Notes under the pieces: generated by a model
What the model was told of the DNA's origin: nothing
Databases searched by the model: none
Seen by the model: the letters and a program-made list of their open reading frames with translations, nothing else
Part shown: positions 35,308-44,286 of the stretch, piece by piece
Numbering within the stretch: the first letter of the stretch is position 1
Layout of the letters: each line of letters opens with the position of its first letter
Made by a program: the position numbers and the translations under genes
DNA from: Actinomycetota bacterium
GTDB lineage: Bacteria > Actinomycetota > Actinomycetes > S36-B12 > UBA5976
NCBI GenBank assembly: GCA_947452765.1
Contig: CANGDR010000009.1
Location: forward strand, 1 to 62,245
DNA: 62,245 nucleotides
Reading direction: 5' to 3'

Positions 35308-37479
35308 ATGAACCGTTCTCATTTATCTAACCGTCGCAACAAGACCACAGGTCTAATCTTGGCGACTGCCTTATTCGCAAGTATTCCGCAGCTAGCCAAC
35401 GCCGCACCTATCACCGCTTCAACTAACACTCACACTGCAGTTAAGTCGGTCGTGAAGTCTGTCGCCGTGCCATTAGTCACGTCCGTGAAGGTTAGAGCGC
35501 TAGATCAAACTTCTTCTAATGTCGAAATAAAGTTGAAGAAAACTCAGGCTGGCAAAACCGTAAAAGCATATGTGGCTAACAGCCGAAACGGTACATATGT
35601 CTTAGTGGGTTCCCATAAATTAGATAAAAACGGAAACACTACGATCGGAACGCGCAAGGATGTAAACGTTGGCAAATATCTCAAACTAAAACTAAATGGG
35701 AAAATTGTTTATTCAGGCAAGGTAACTTCAATCACTAAGGCTCCTGCCTTAGTACCCACATTTCAGAATGAAGTTATGACGAACGATGGCTTTACGCTAC
35801 AGATTGCAAATTTCGCGTCCTTAAAGAGCCGTGGCATTACGCCCACGGTAGCTACTTCTAAAGGCTCAGCAGTAGTCAGCCTCACCGGTTTAGTAACTGT
35901 TTCAGGCCTTGATTTCGCATATTCGACAACTTTGGCGACTACGACTTCGAGTAGCCGATACGAAACTAAGTCAACGGGCTATACCTTCAATCCAGTTGCT
36001 ACATCAGTTGCAACTGAATCGGAATTGCTTGCAGCTCTTGCTACTACTCGTCCAAATATTCGCTTGACGTCGAGTATCACTCTAAGTAGCCCACTTATCA
36101 TTTCAGGGCCAGCATCTATTGCTGGAGCTAGTTCTGCATTCGCGTTCCGGAATAATACAGTGACTGTTAGTTCCGGACCTGTTGTACTGAAGGATCTGAC
36201 ATTACCTACAACTACGAATTATTTTGATTCCGTCGGAGGTAGTAATTACGGGGTAATGGTCTCCGGCGGTTCACTTGTTGCAGATAATGTGCATCTAACG
36301 GTCAGCAAAAGTGGTGATGTAAACAATGTTGGCTTCAGCGTGCAGTCGGGCGCATCCTTGAAGGTTATGAATTCAGAGCTAAACATTGATAAGTGGGCAA
36401 CTTCGGGTTCCTACGCCGTTTATGCTCAAAATGGAGCTCAAAATATCACCTTGACTAACAACGCATTGAACATGGCTGAGATCGGTAGTGGAGCCACTGA
36501 TGGCTTCACATACTTACTTGGCACAGAAGGTGCCTTGGGCATTCAGGGAACTGTAAGCGTGTCAGGTAACACTGGTTACGTCGAAGTCACGATGTTAGTT
36601 GCCGATCAAACTGCAGCTGTTTCGCAGGGGTATGCATCGTGGCTACCGAATGGTGGAATACTTCGTGTTCTATCTACCGGTCAATTCTTCAAGCAGATGA
36701 GTGGCTGTTGGGGCGCGGTAGCTACTAATACCGCTGAATTTGACAGTGCCTTAGCTGATTCGTCCGTTAATGCCCAGACCATCTACTTGCAGCCAGGGCT
36801 GCGTGACGGGTCGACCAGCATTGCCTTGAGTGGTCCTCTGAACATTGATGGCCCACGCACGATTGACGGAGTTAACGGTACTTCGTTGACTGGCAATACA
36901 GTGATGGTGAATTCGGGTCTTGTTGAGCTAAAGAATTTGACTCTACCGGTCTCGACGAATACCTATGATCTTGCTGGCCTGAGTAATTATGGCGTAATGG
37001 TTATGAGTGGTTCCCTAACTGCAGATAATTTAACGCTAACGGTGGATGCTGGAGTGGGCGCTGCTGATGGCAACAATGTTGGTTTCACTGTCCAGCCGAA
37101 CGCATCGCTAATAGTTCAAAATTCTGACATCACTACTTATAAGCGCGGAGGCTCAGGCTCTTACACGGTTTATGCACAAAGTGGTTCTCATAATGTCACA
37201 ATGACGAATAACACATTGCACATGATTGAGGTCGGAAGCGGACTCGTCTCTGGCTACACACAGATGATTGGCACCGAAGGCCCATCGGGTATCACGGGAA
37301 CTGTAACTGTATCTGGCAACACAGGTGCCGTTGAAGTGACGTCTATGGTAGCCCTGCTTAATGTAAGCAATTCAGAGACTCAAGCCTCTTGGGTGCCTGT
37401 CGGCGGGATTCTTCGAGTTCTATCCACTAACGAGTTCTTTGTGAGGACTGCTGGTGGCTGGAACCCAATTGCAATGTAG
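35308..37479 (+). CDS. Large secreted repeat protein with duplicated beta-helix-like domain
   Basis: The protein begins with a basic stretch and signal peptide (NKTTGLILATALFASIPQLANA, cleavage near ANA-AP). A ~200-residue Lys/Thr/Val-rich region follows. Two tandem homologous units of about 240 residues come next (from ~36001 and ~36721), each with the ordered motifs TGNTV-type/NNTVTV, LKDLTLP or LKNLTLP, NYGVMV, ADN, NNVGF, GSY-VYAQ, SGNTG and GGILRVLST. This periodic Asn/Gly/Ser pattern suggests a right-handed parallel beta-helix as in surface adhesins. No anchor motif is seen. ATG at 35281 or TTG at 35257 are other possible starts. The role is unknown; a surface or matrix protein is my guess. 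Confidence 0.7.
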   Translation: MNRSHLSNRRNKTTGLILATALFASIPQLANAAPITASTNTHTAVKSVVKSVAVPLVTSVKVRALDQTSSNVEIKLKKTQAGKTVKAYVANSRNGTYVLVGSHKLDKNGNTTIGTRKDVNVGKYLKLKLNGKIVYSGKVTSITKAPALVPTFQNEVMTNDGFTLQIANFASLKSRGITPTVATSKGSAVVSLTGLVTVSGLDFAYSTTLATTTSSSRYETKSTGYTFNPVATSVATESELLAALATTRPNIRLTSSITLSSPLIISGPASIAGASSAFAFRNNTVTVSSGPVVLKDLTLPTTTNYFDSVGGSNYGVMVSGGSLVADNVHLTVSKSGDVNNVGFSVQSGASLKVMNSELNIDKWATSGSYAVYAQNGAQNITLTNNALNMAEIGSGATDGFTYLLGTEGALGIQGTVSVSGNTGYVEVTMLVADQTAAVSQGYASWLPNGGILRVLSTGQFFKQMSGCWGAVATNTAEFDSALADSSVNAQTIYLQPGLRDGSTSIALSGPLNIDGPRTIDGVNGTSLTGNTVMVNSGLVELKNLTLPVSTNTYDLAGLSNYGVMVMSGSLTADNLTLTVDAGVGAADGNNVGFTVQPNASLIVQNSDITTYKRGGSGSYTVYAQSGSHNVTMTNNTLHMIEVGSGLVSGYTQMIGTEGPSGITGTVTVSGNTGAVEVTSMVALLNVSNSETQASWVPVGGILRVLSTNEFFVRTAGGWNPIAM

Positions 37480-37493
37480 CTAAATAACTAATG

Positions 37494-37536
37494 ATGGCCG
37501 CGGAGAATCCCTTACAGGATTTTGTACCGCGGCCAT
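37494..37536. terminator. GC-rich hairpin between convergent genes
   Basis: ATGGCCGCGG and CCGCGGCCAT form a ten-base perfect stem around a 23-base loop. It sits between the stops of the repeat protein and the convergent FUSC gene. There is no long T-run, so it is a weak intrinsic terminator or a barrier to RNA decay. Confidence 0.6.
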
Positions 37537-37584
37537 TTAGTTGCTAGCTGATCAGTAATCCACTGAGCTTGCAATGGTTAGCGG

Positions 37585-38670
37585 CTAACTCAATATCTCA
37601 GTAATCTTTTCCGCGTCACGCAAAATCGATCCACCAATTAATAGTGGCTGCGTTTCATCTAGATTACGAAGTTCCTTGATCGCTTTTGCCCGCTGATCTT
37701 GCCAGTCATCCAATTCCTCTTGCTGTGGCTCGGATGGTGAATCTTCTGCGATTTCAGCTTGGTCATTTATCACTTCTGCGGTCGCGCTAAGAACTCCAGC
37801 TAGAGCAGTAGCCAAGAGCGCTGGAAGTTGATGTGAAGTGCCAGAAGTAAGGACTAATTCCCGACAAATGTTTACAACAGTGGTTGCAGTTGCCTCTGTC
37901 AATTCAATTTGGCCAACCACTGCTAATGCTTCTTTATGATCGATTGCTGGAGACCAAGCAGCGCCAGCAAGGGCAGATTCAGCCGCAAGTTTTATCTCAT
38001 CAATTTCCGAAGCGATAAATTCGGCGCGAGCGAGCCAGCGCTTGGCAAGTTTAGGATCGACTACGCCATCGTTTTCAGTTAGCGACTTCGCTACCGCATT
38101 GAGTAATGCCGACATCGCAAAAGATTGCTCAATTCCGGCTGTGAGTGCTCGAGATTGCGGTGTTCCCTTCCGGACGAAATAGGAAACAAACACGGCCAGT
38201 GAAGTACCCAGTAGAACTCCAAGGAAGCGCTGTTCGATTGTGCTGGTCGAAGCATTTGGTCCAACCACCAGAATCACAGTGACTCCGATAGCAATTGCAC
38301 CTTCTTCACCTAGCTTTAATAGTCGCGCAACAATGAAGCAAGTAAAGATAGCGAGCATTACCACGATTGAATTAAATCCGACTAGCTTCATAGATGCGAA
38401 GGCAACAGTTCCGCCAATTAACACACCAAGGATCTGTAGAAAACTTTCCTTCAGAGAGTCATGGAATGTGTGTCGCACCGAGACGATTGCAGTAATTGCT
38501 GCAGTAGTGCCAGAAACATGCGGCGTTTTTAATCCGATGAAATAGGCGAAAGTTCCGGCGAGTGTTGTAAGGACGGCTAATCTAAAATATGGCGCCCGAA
38601 TAATGTCTAATAGGCGAACTCGCTCACCAGCTATTGCCCTTGGGATAAAGAACTGTTTCAGTGCGGACAT
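37585..38670 (-). CDS. FUSC/aromatic-acid exporter (ArAE) family membrane protein
   Basis: The 361-residue protein has about six transmembrane helices in its first half (APYFRLAVLTTLAGTFAYFIG, TTAAITAIVSVRHTFHDSLKES, ILGVLIGGTVAFASM, GAIAIGVTVILVV, FLGVLLGTSLAVFVSYFV) and a long, acidic helical cytoplasmic half. This is the FUSC/YgaE-type half-transporter layout of aromatic acid exporter proteins. The substrate is unknown. It is monocistronic and convergent with the island. Confidence 0.82.
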   Translation of the reverse strand: MSALKQFFIPRAIAGERVRLLDIIRAPYFRLAVLTTLAGTFAYFIGLKTPHVSGTTAAITAIVSVRHTFHDSLKESFLQILGVLIGGTVAFASMKLVGFNSIVVMLAIFTCFIVARLLKLGEEGAIAIGVTVILVVGPNASTSTIEQRFLGVLLGTSLAVFVSYFVRKGTPQSRALTAGIEQSFAMSALLNAVAKSLTENDGVVDPKLAKRWLARAEFIASEIDEIKLAAESALAGAAWSPAIDHKEALAVVGQIELTEATATTVVNICRELVLTSGTSHQLPALLATALAGVLSATAEVINDQAEIAEDSPSEPQQEELDDWQDQRAKAIKELRNLDETQPLLIGGSILRDAEKITEILS

Positions 38671-38761
38671 TTCAAACTTTCTTAGCGGCTACTTAAATAG
38701 TAACTAAGAAAAGGGTCCAGTTATTCCAATAACACATTGGCCAAGGAATGCACTTGCCTTA

Positions 38762-39187
38762 CTAAAGCAGGGTTACCGTTGCAGCGGGGGAATCGCAATC
38801 AGCAACAACCTCAACCTGGCTGCCATCTCGCAACTGGTCATATTCCGCTTGATCTAATTCCACAATTGGCATACTGATGCCATAAATTTCGGCAGAAACC
38901 AACGCGCCTATCACCAAAATGGTGTCACATTGCCGCATGATGATCGCCTTTGGCCCATCACCGGTTCGGATTAATTCAGCTAGGACGGCAGTTGCACTAC
39001 TTGAACCTCGGCCCGAAGGCATCACCAAAATTTTGTCCGTCATCCGCGCTTTATGTTGGGCATGATGGACATCGATTATGTTTCCTAAATGATCAACACC
39101 ACCCCAGAAGGAAACTGGCTCAGTTAGAAGCAATACTTCACCCGTTGCCGACCCCGGATGTGAACTTTTACCATGCAAAATCGCCAT
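38762..39187 (-). CDS. Aconitase X swivel (small) subunit
   Basis: This 141-residue protein has HGKSSHPGSATGEVLLLTEPVSFWGGVDHLGNIIDVHH and VMPSGRGSSSATAVLAELI, the DUF126/AcnX swivel-domain signature. It pairs with the upstream large subunit. The ATG one base after the large-subunit stop fits best; a GTG overlapping that gene by 23 bases is also in frame. Bacterial two-subunit aconitase X enzymes described so far are cis-3-hydroxyproline dehydratases, and archaeal ones are mevalonate-5-phosphate dehydratases; the substrate here is open. Confidence 0.9.
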   Translation of the reverse strand: MAILHGKSSHPGSATGEVLLLTEPVSFWGGVDHLGNIIDVHHAQHKARMTDKILVMPSGRGSSSATAVLAELIRTGDGPKAIIMRQCDTILVIGALVSAEIYGISMPIVELDQAEYDQLRDGSQVEVVADCDSPAATVTLL

Positions 39188-39188
39188 G

Positions 39189-40478
39189 TTAGGACCATCG
39201 GCTTTCATCACGAACGACTTTTCCGGCTCGGGCGGATTCCACGCATTCGCGCAAACTTCCCAACACCGTATCTATGCCCAAGTTGCCTGGCGCATACCAA
39301 GCCCATTTCCCAGAATTAGTCATTACGTTTTTCACATCTTTATTAAGTACAGGTGTTACATAAGTGCAAGTATCAGTAACTACTCGGCCGCCAGCAGAAA
39401 TGAATAGAGCTAGGTACCCAAGGTCGTCGGCCTGACGCATAACATCACGGCCAGTTGAAATATAAAAGTCAATGTGATCAGCAAACTTTGGTCCATCGCC
39501 AAGCTGTTCCGAAAGGGCCCTGAATTCATCGACAGAAAAATGCGGTGTACCCAAACAAACGGCGTCCAATTTATCGCTCGATGTTGTACTTAACTCATCT
39601 CGTGCGGCCCGAATGTCTGCAGCCGTCATAATTATCGTTTCGGCGTTGGGCGCGACTATTGCCGCAAGAGTTGGTGCTTCAGGCGTAACACCAACAATGT
39701 GGAAAAGGCCAACTCCACCAGCTGAAGCCGCAGTTGCACCCATACCCTTCAGCCGATCCTCAGTTACGCCGCCATCATTAAGGTCACCAGGTAGCCCAAC
39801 CATGGCAGCCACCCGGGTTCCTGCACGGTTGCCAAGTAGCACCCCAAGCGCCGCCCAAGCAGCATCTTCGGAAAAGATCTCTGGATTCACATCGGAAAAA
39901 TCTAAAACTAGAACTGCTTTGCGAGCTTCAACGTGATGAAGGCCACCGAATGGCACTCGACCAGTTACTGCAGCCGACAAATCTAGAAAATCTCCATATC
40001 TATCCGAGCGCGCGCCAAGAACCGAATTCACGAATGCAATTGCATTTGATTCTGCCCAAGCAACATCAGTTCCAAATTCGGGACGATGGCCCGCTTGGTA
40101 AGGAGCACAAGACCAAGTTGGTTCGCAGCCCAAAGCAATGTGAGCGTCCATTAGACGGCGACCGTGATTCATGAGAGTCGCATCGCCGTGCACTAGTCCG
40201 GGGTGGAGTAAATCAAGTGAGCCAACATTAGTTGTGGTCTTGACTTTAACTTTTCCGCCAAGTTCAACTAATTTCTCAGTGAAATCTAATCCTGCTTCGC
40301 CATGGTACAAAGTTCCATCCGCATGTGCAGATTTTATTTCAATCAACTTTTCGGCACCATTTGCTTTTGCTACACCAACAATAATGCGCATACACATCGC
40401 GACCGCTGGTCCATGGTCACCGGCCAACATCGCTTGCTCTTCTTCGGTCAAGGTTAATGAACTCGCCGTTTTTGACAT
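39189..40478 (-). CDS. Aconitase X catalytic (large) subunit
   Basis: The 429 residues show the DUF521/AcnX features: LTEEEQAMLAGDHGPAVAMCMRI at the N-terminus, SAHADGTLYHGEAGLDF, CEPTWSCAPYQ, and LDAVCLGTPHFSVDEFRAL, with cysteines placed to hold an iron-sulfur cluster. With the small subunit it would form a cytoplasmic dehydratase. A hydroxyproline substrate would fit known bacterial members, but no proline-racemase or reductase gene is adjacent, so it remains uncertain. Upstream are AACTCC-type spacing and a conspicuous inverted repeat. Confidence 0.9.
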   Translation of the reverse strand: MSKTASSLTLTEEEQAMLAGDHGPAVAMCMRIIVGVAKANGAEKLIEIKSAHADGTLYHGEAGLDFTEKLVELGGKVKVKTTTNVGSLDLLHPGLVHGDATLMNHGRRLMDAHIALGCEPTWSCAPYQAGHRPEFGTDVAWAESNAIAFVNSVLGARSDRYGDFLDLSAAVTGRVPFGGLHHVEARKAVLVLDFSDVNPEIFSEDAAWAALGVLLGNRAGTRVAAMVGLPGDLNDGGVTEDRLKGMGATAASAGGVGLFHIVGVTPEAPTLAAIVAPNAETIIMTAADIRAARDELSTTSSDKLDAVCLGTPHFSVDEFRALSEQLGDGPKFADHIDFYISTGRDVMRQADDLGYLALFISAGGRVVTDTCTYVTPVLNKDVKNVMTNSGKWAWYAPGNLGIDTVLGSLRECVESARAGKVVRDESRWS

Positions 40479-40497
40479 TTAATTAACTCCAGAAATA

Positions 40498-40540
40498 ACT
40501 AGTACCTAGAACTCTACAAGTAAGAGCGCTAGGCACTAGT
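40498..40540. promoter_or_regulatory. Imperfect 12-base inverted repeat upstream of the aconitase X operon
   Basis: ACTAGTACCTAG (40498-40509) and CTAGGCACTAGT (40529-40540) match at 11 of 12 positions around a 19-base spacer. It lies 20 bases upstream of the aconitase X start and just after the stop of the eRF1-like gene. With no T-run it looks more like an operator than a terminator. Confidence 0.45.
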
Positions 40541-40552
40541 AGATTTTTAAAA

Positions 40553-40972
40553 CTAGCGGCGATGAATTGGCTCATCAAACCAATGACGCGCAGCTGCCAA
40601 CAATTCACCATCGGTCATAGCCGGGACATTAACATCAAGCGAACCAACGATCTTGTGGGCAACATTTGCGTGATAGCGCTCTAGGTACTGAATCAACTTA
40701 AGGACGGCATTACTTTTGCCAGTCCCATGACCAACAAGCAGGATTTCACCGGCTGGCTCCAAGGTCTTAGAAATTTCCTCAAAGTAGGACTTATCAGCCT
40801 TATCGCTGTCGTGCCCAGTGTGATGCTGTGCCTCTCGTACGTGAATGTTGCGCGGGGTAAGCGGGTGAATTAATTCTGGCTTTGCACCCTTTTCCGCATT
40901 CGTTGGCCAAACTTTAGTTTCGTATCTTTCAACAACTGCAACTACCAGTCTGTTAGTCAAATCTTCACTCAT
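40553..40972 (-). CDS. eRF1-domain-3-like protein (bacterial 'translational machinery/host attachment' family)
   Basis: The C-terminal half carries EILLVGHGTGKSNAVLKLIQYLERYHANVAHKIVGSLDV followed by TDGELLAAARHWF, which matches the pattern of bacterial eRF1/Pelota domain-3-like proteins (ILLVGPGTAKT, then RIVGVE and TDGQLVA). At 139 residues it is short and lacks the other release-factor domains. Members are linked by guilt-by-association to ribosome rescue, but no activity is established. It lies upstream of the aconitase X genes on the same strand, 75 bases away. Confidence 0.6.
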   Translation of the reverse strand: MSEDLTNRLVVAVVERYETKVWPTNAEKGAKPELIHPLTPRNIHVREAQHHTGHDSDKADKSYFEEISKTLEPAGEILLVGHGTGKSNAVLKLIQYLERYHANVAHKIVGSLDVNVPAMTDGELLAAARHWFDEPIHRR

Positions 40973-41066
40973 GGTGAACTCCTTGTTTCCATTTTCAGAC
41001 TACGCCTAATGCCAAACAATGCATGCGTATCGATAAAGAGTTCAGTTGGACTGACAGAATGGCGTT

Positions 41067-42008
41067 ATGACTTTACCCACACCTATTATTTTGGATTGTG
41101 ATCCAGGACACGACGATGCCATGGCAATCCTGCTGGCAGCAGCTAATCCTGCAGTAGAACTTCTGGGCATCACAACGGTTTCAGGAAATGGCTCGCTTGA
41201 GAAAGTTACGTACAATGCGCTACGCATGTGCGCTGTAGCAAACATCGTTGTACCGATTGCCAAAGGTGCAAATGACCCACTTGCCGGAAAGGCGAGTGCA
41301 GCTCCAACTATTCATGGAGCTACCGCGCTAGACGGTGCTGAACTACCGGAACCTACATTCGAGATATCACAACTTAGTGCCGTGGAATTGATTGCCAAAC
41401 TTGTTTCTGAATGCGATCGCAAAGTCACGCTTATCCCGACTGGGCCACTTACTAACATCGCAATGTTCTTGCAGGCGCATCCTGAACTTCACGATCGCAT
41501 TGAACACATCTCGTTCATGGGCGGAAGTACAGAGCGCGGAAACTGGACACCGTACGCTGAGTTCAACATCTGGGCCGATCCAGAAGCTGCTGACATCGTC
41601 ATGCGAAGTGGCTTACCGCTAATCATGTCTGGTTTAAACATCACGCATCAAGCTCTAGCAACTCCCGAAATTTTGGATCGAATTTCTGCATTAGATACCA
41701 AACTGGCACGTACAGTTGTCGACTTACTCCAGTTTTTTGCGACAACATACCGTGAAGTATTTGGGATGCCAGATCCACCGGTACACGATCCAGTTGCACT
41801 TGCAATCGTTATTGATGCCTCAGTTGCCAGATTAGTTAGTGCACCAGTTGCTATCGAACTACATGGTGAGTTAACTCGAGGTGCAACAGCTGTTGATCTC
41901 TACGGCACAACCGGCCAAGCGGCAAATGTTGATGTGGCAATGGAACTTGATGTTGAGAAATTTTGGAACATGATGATTGACGCGCTTAAGGTTCTGGGCA
42001 AGGAATAA
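41067..42008 (+). CDS. Inosine-uridine preferring nucleoside hydrolase
   Basis: The metal-binding signature DCDPGHDDAMAI lies at residues 10-21 (Asp10, Asp16, Asp17 hold Ca2+). MGGSTERGNWTPYAEFNIWADPEAADIV and the late HDPVALA (Asp-His region) complete the nucleoside hydrolase active site. It splits ribonucleosides to base and ribose in the cytoplasm for salvage. The 313-residue length is normal. It is followed 35 bases later by an EamA transporter, perhaps in the same operon. Confidence 0.92.
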   Translation: MTLPTPIILDCDPGHDDAMAILLAAANPAVELLGITTVSGNGSLEKVTYNALRMCAVANIVVPIAKGANDPLAGKASAAPTIHGATALDGAELPEPTFEISQLSAVELIAKLVSECDRKVTLIPTGPLTNIAMFLQAHPELHDRIEHISFMGGSTERGNWTPYAEFNIWADPEAADIVMRSGLPLIMSGLNITHQALATPEILDRISALDTKLARTVVDLLQFFATTYREVFGMPDPPVHDPVALAIVIDASVARLVSAPVAIELHGELTRGATAVDLYGTTGQAANVDVAMELDVEKFWNMMIDALKVLGKE

Positions 42009-42043
42009 CAAAGCAACGAGATGCGTCCCGATAGAGTCGTATA

Positions 42044-42943
42044 GTGACCCCACGCCAGCTCAATATGTATTTTTGGACTTTCCTCATGTGGGGCTTGTCC
42101 TTCGTATGGCTCACCAAGGTGATTGCAACTTTTGGCTGGGTTGGCGGGGTAAGTTTCCGTGCTGCCGCTGCTGTATTAATCCTTTTGGTTCTTGCAAAAG
42201 TTATGAAAGTCCAACTGCAATACCACCCAGAAGATACGAAACACTTCGCAATCCTTGGCGCAACCAGTGTTGCTATGAATCTCGGTGGCATGACGTTTGC
42301 GCTTTCTCGCCTTGGCACTGCACTAACCGCAATTTTGGTAACTACGATTCCGCTTTACAGCGCGCTCATCGAGAGAGTTTGGGGTGGTATCAAGCACACC
42401 AAACTAATGATTCTTGGACTTTGGATTGGCTTTGGCGGAGTTGTAATTCTGATCGGCTTGTCGTCGCAACAGATCAATTCAAATTTCTTACTTGGTTTCG
42501 TTGGTTCCACGATTGCATCCTTTGGTTTTGCACTTGGCGGCAACTACTCTAAACAGAAGGCGCAACATATCGGTGCCTGGGAACAAACCATCGGAACATT
42601 CACATTTGGCGGTTTGTATTTACTCCCCTTTATGATTGCGGTCCCAATTGTTAAAACCCCTACTCCAGCATCGTTTGGCTGGCTGTTCTTGTTGGCAGGC
42701 ACGGCAAGCGCTCTCGCATACATTCTTTATTTCCGGTTGGTTACTGAAATTGGCGCCACTAAAGCTTTAACAACTGAATTTTTAGTGCCAGTAGTAGCCG
42801 TAATTGTTGGCGTAGTTTTTCTTGGTGAGTCGATCACCATAACTGACTTGATTGGTGCTGCCTGCATTTTGCTGGGTAGTTCATTGGTACTTGGACTACT
42901 ACCAATTAAGCGCAATACTCAGGTTGAGCTAGCTTCGCATTAG
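42044..42943 (+). CDS. EamA/DMT superfamily transporter
   Basis: The 299-residue protein has ten hydrophobic helices in two repeats with the EamA traits FLMWGLSFVWLTKVIATFGW, LGTALTAILVTTIPLYSALIERVWGG and FLVPVVAVIVGVVFLGESITITDLIGAACILLGS. Such drug/metabolite transporters move small organic compounds; the substrate cannot be told. The GTG start lies in a region without a strong ribosome site. The P450 gene begins two bases after its stop, so the two are very likely co-expressed. Confidence 0.88.
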   Translation: MTPRQLNMYFWTFLMWGLSFVWLTKVIATFGWVGGVSFRAAAAVLILLVLAKVMKVQLQYHPEDTKHFAILGATSVAMNLGGMTFALSRLGTALTAILVTTIPLYSALIERVWGGIKHTKLMILGLWIGFGGVVILIGLSSQQINSNFLLGFVGSTIASFGFALGGNYSKQKAQHIGAWEQTIGTFTFGGLYLLPFMIAVPIVKTPTPASFGWLFLLAGTASALAYILYFRLVTEIGATKALTTEFLVPVVAVIVGVVFLGESITITDLIGAACILLGSSLVLGLLPIKRNTQVELASH

Positions 42944-42945
42944 TC

Positions 42946-44286
42946 ATGGCTCCCGATTCGAAAGATATGCCTAAGCGGTACGGCTGGAACACTCCAGTCA
43001 CAGCCCCAGGTCCCGACGGGGGATTAATGCTGCGAAGCATTAAAGCAATAATCAAAGATCCACTCACATACTTGACGCAATCCCATGCGGATCACGGCTC
43101 GATCATCCAGTTCCCAATTCCAAAACCAGCAACTTATTCGATTGGTTCTGCGGTCGGCGCTCGTGAAGTACTGGTAGCGCAACAGCAGGAAACTTCGAAA
43201 CAAACTTTGCAATATCGTAATCTTGCGCTCGTTACAGGGGAGGGATTGCTTACTGCTGAAACTCAGGCTTGGCGCCCGCGTCGACGAATGTTGCAGCCGG
43301 CATTCCATCGCGAGATGGTCGCTTTGACTGAGGGACATGTGATTGCAGGTCTAGCTCAATTGGATAAGCAGTGGCAAATTGCAACGGAAGCTGGTACCGC
43401 CATTGTTGATATGGATGAAGCCATGATGACACTCGCGCTCGAGATAACTTGTAACGCGTTATTTGGACTTGATGTTTCAGGCGAGGCGACCGAATTAACA
43501 TCGGCCACCCTCACGGCACTTCACGGTGTGGTTGCGCGTGCCCAAAATCCACTAGCTTTACCGATTGCGATTCCAACCCCAAATAATTGGCGCATGTCCC
43601 GCGCAATCCATCGACTTGATGAGGCAGTTTCGGAGATTATTCAGGCTCGTGAACAAGACCGCCTGCCTAGTGATTCTCCGATCCGGGACATGTTGGACGT
43701 CCTGCTAGACCCAGATTTAGAAATTCCACTCACATCGAAACAAATCCGAGATGAGATCGCAACATTTATTGTCGCTGGGCACGAGACAGTTGCAAGTGCG
43801 CTGACTTGGGCTTGGGATTTATTAGTCCGTAATCCGTCTGAATTAGAACGGCTTCGGGAAGAACCAGATAGGGCTCAACTTATATTCGATGAATCGTTGC
43901 GTCTATATCCACCAGCTTGGGTAATAACGCGAAGAATTTCCGCTGACTTGGAAGTTGAAGGAATCGAAATACCAGCCAAGTCATTAGTAATTGTGAGTCC
44001 GTGGGTAATTCACCGTAATGCTGAAGTTTGGGATGAGCCTCTCGCATTTCGTCCCGAGCGGTTCAAAAATGGCGTGCCACAACTTGGATATCTACCATTT
44101 GGCGCTGGGCCTCGACTTTGTATTGGTCGAGAAATGGCTCGCCTCGAAGGTGCGATGATTCTTCGCCACATTGCAACTAACTGGACTCTATCCGCGATTC
44201 ACAATGAAAGAACTCCGATTGAGGCTTCGGTTACGTTACGCCCGGTTGGTGGTTTACCACTTCGAATTTCCCGTGTAGCTAATTAG
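42946..44286 (+). CDS. Cytochrome P450
   Basis: All core P450 motifs are present in 446 residues: I-helix VAGHETVASALTW (AGHET), ExxR in DESLRLYPP, PERF, and the haem loop PFGAGPRLCIGREMA with the axial Cys at about residue 392. The long N-terminal part without a membrane anchor suggests a soluble class I or CYP102-type-like monooxygenase. No ferredoxin or reductase gene is adjacent. Direct linkage to the EamA transporter (two bases) suggests that product and export may be connected. The 3' end overlaps hisN by four bases. Confidence 0.93.
   Translation: MAPDSKDMPKRYGWNTPVTAPGPDGGLMLRSIKAIIKDPLTYLTQSHADHGSIIQFPIPKPATYSIGSAVGAREVLVAQQQETSKQTLQYRNLALVTGEGLLTAETQAWRPRRRMLQPAFHREMVALTEGHVIAGLAQLDKQWQIATEAGTAIVDMDEAMMTLALEITCNALFGLDVSGEATELTSATLTALHGVVARAQNPLALPIAIPTPNNWRMSRAIHRLDEAVSEIIQAREQDRLPSDSPIRDMLDVLLDPDLEIPLTSKQIRDEIATFIVAGHETVASALTWAWDLLVRNPSELERLREEPDRAQLIFDESLRLYPPAWVITRRISADLEVEGIEIPAKSLVIVSPWVIHRNAEVWDEPLAFRPERFKNGVPQLGYLPFGAGPRLCIGREMARLEGAMILRHIATNWTLSAIHNERTPIEASVTLRPVGGLPLRISRVAN

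Noticed and set aside
41977-42552. Open frame of about 191 codons overlapping the EamA gene on the same strand
   Set aside because: It is out of frame with a clear ten-helix transporter and is rich in Cys, Arg and Trp, typical of a shadow frame.
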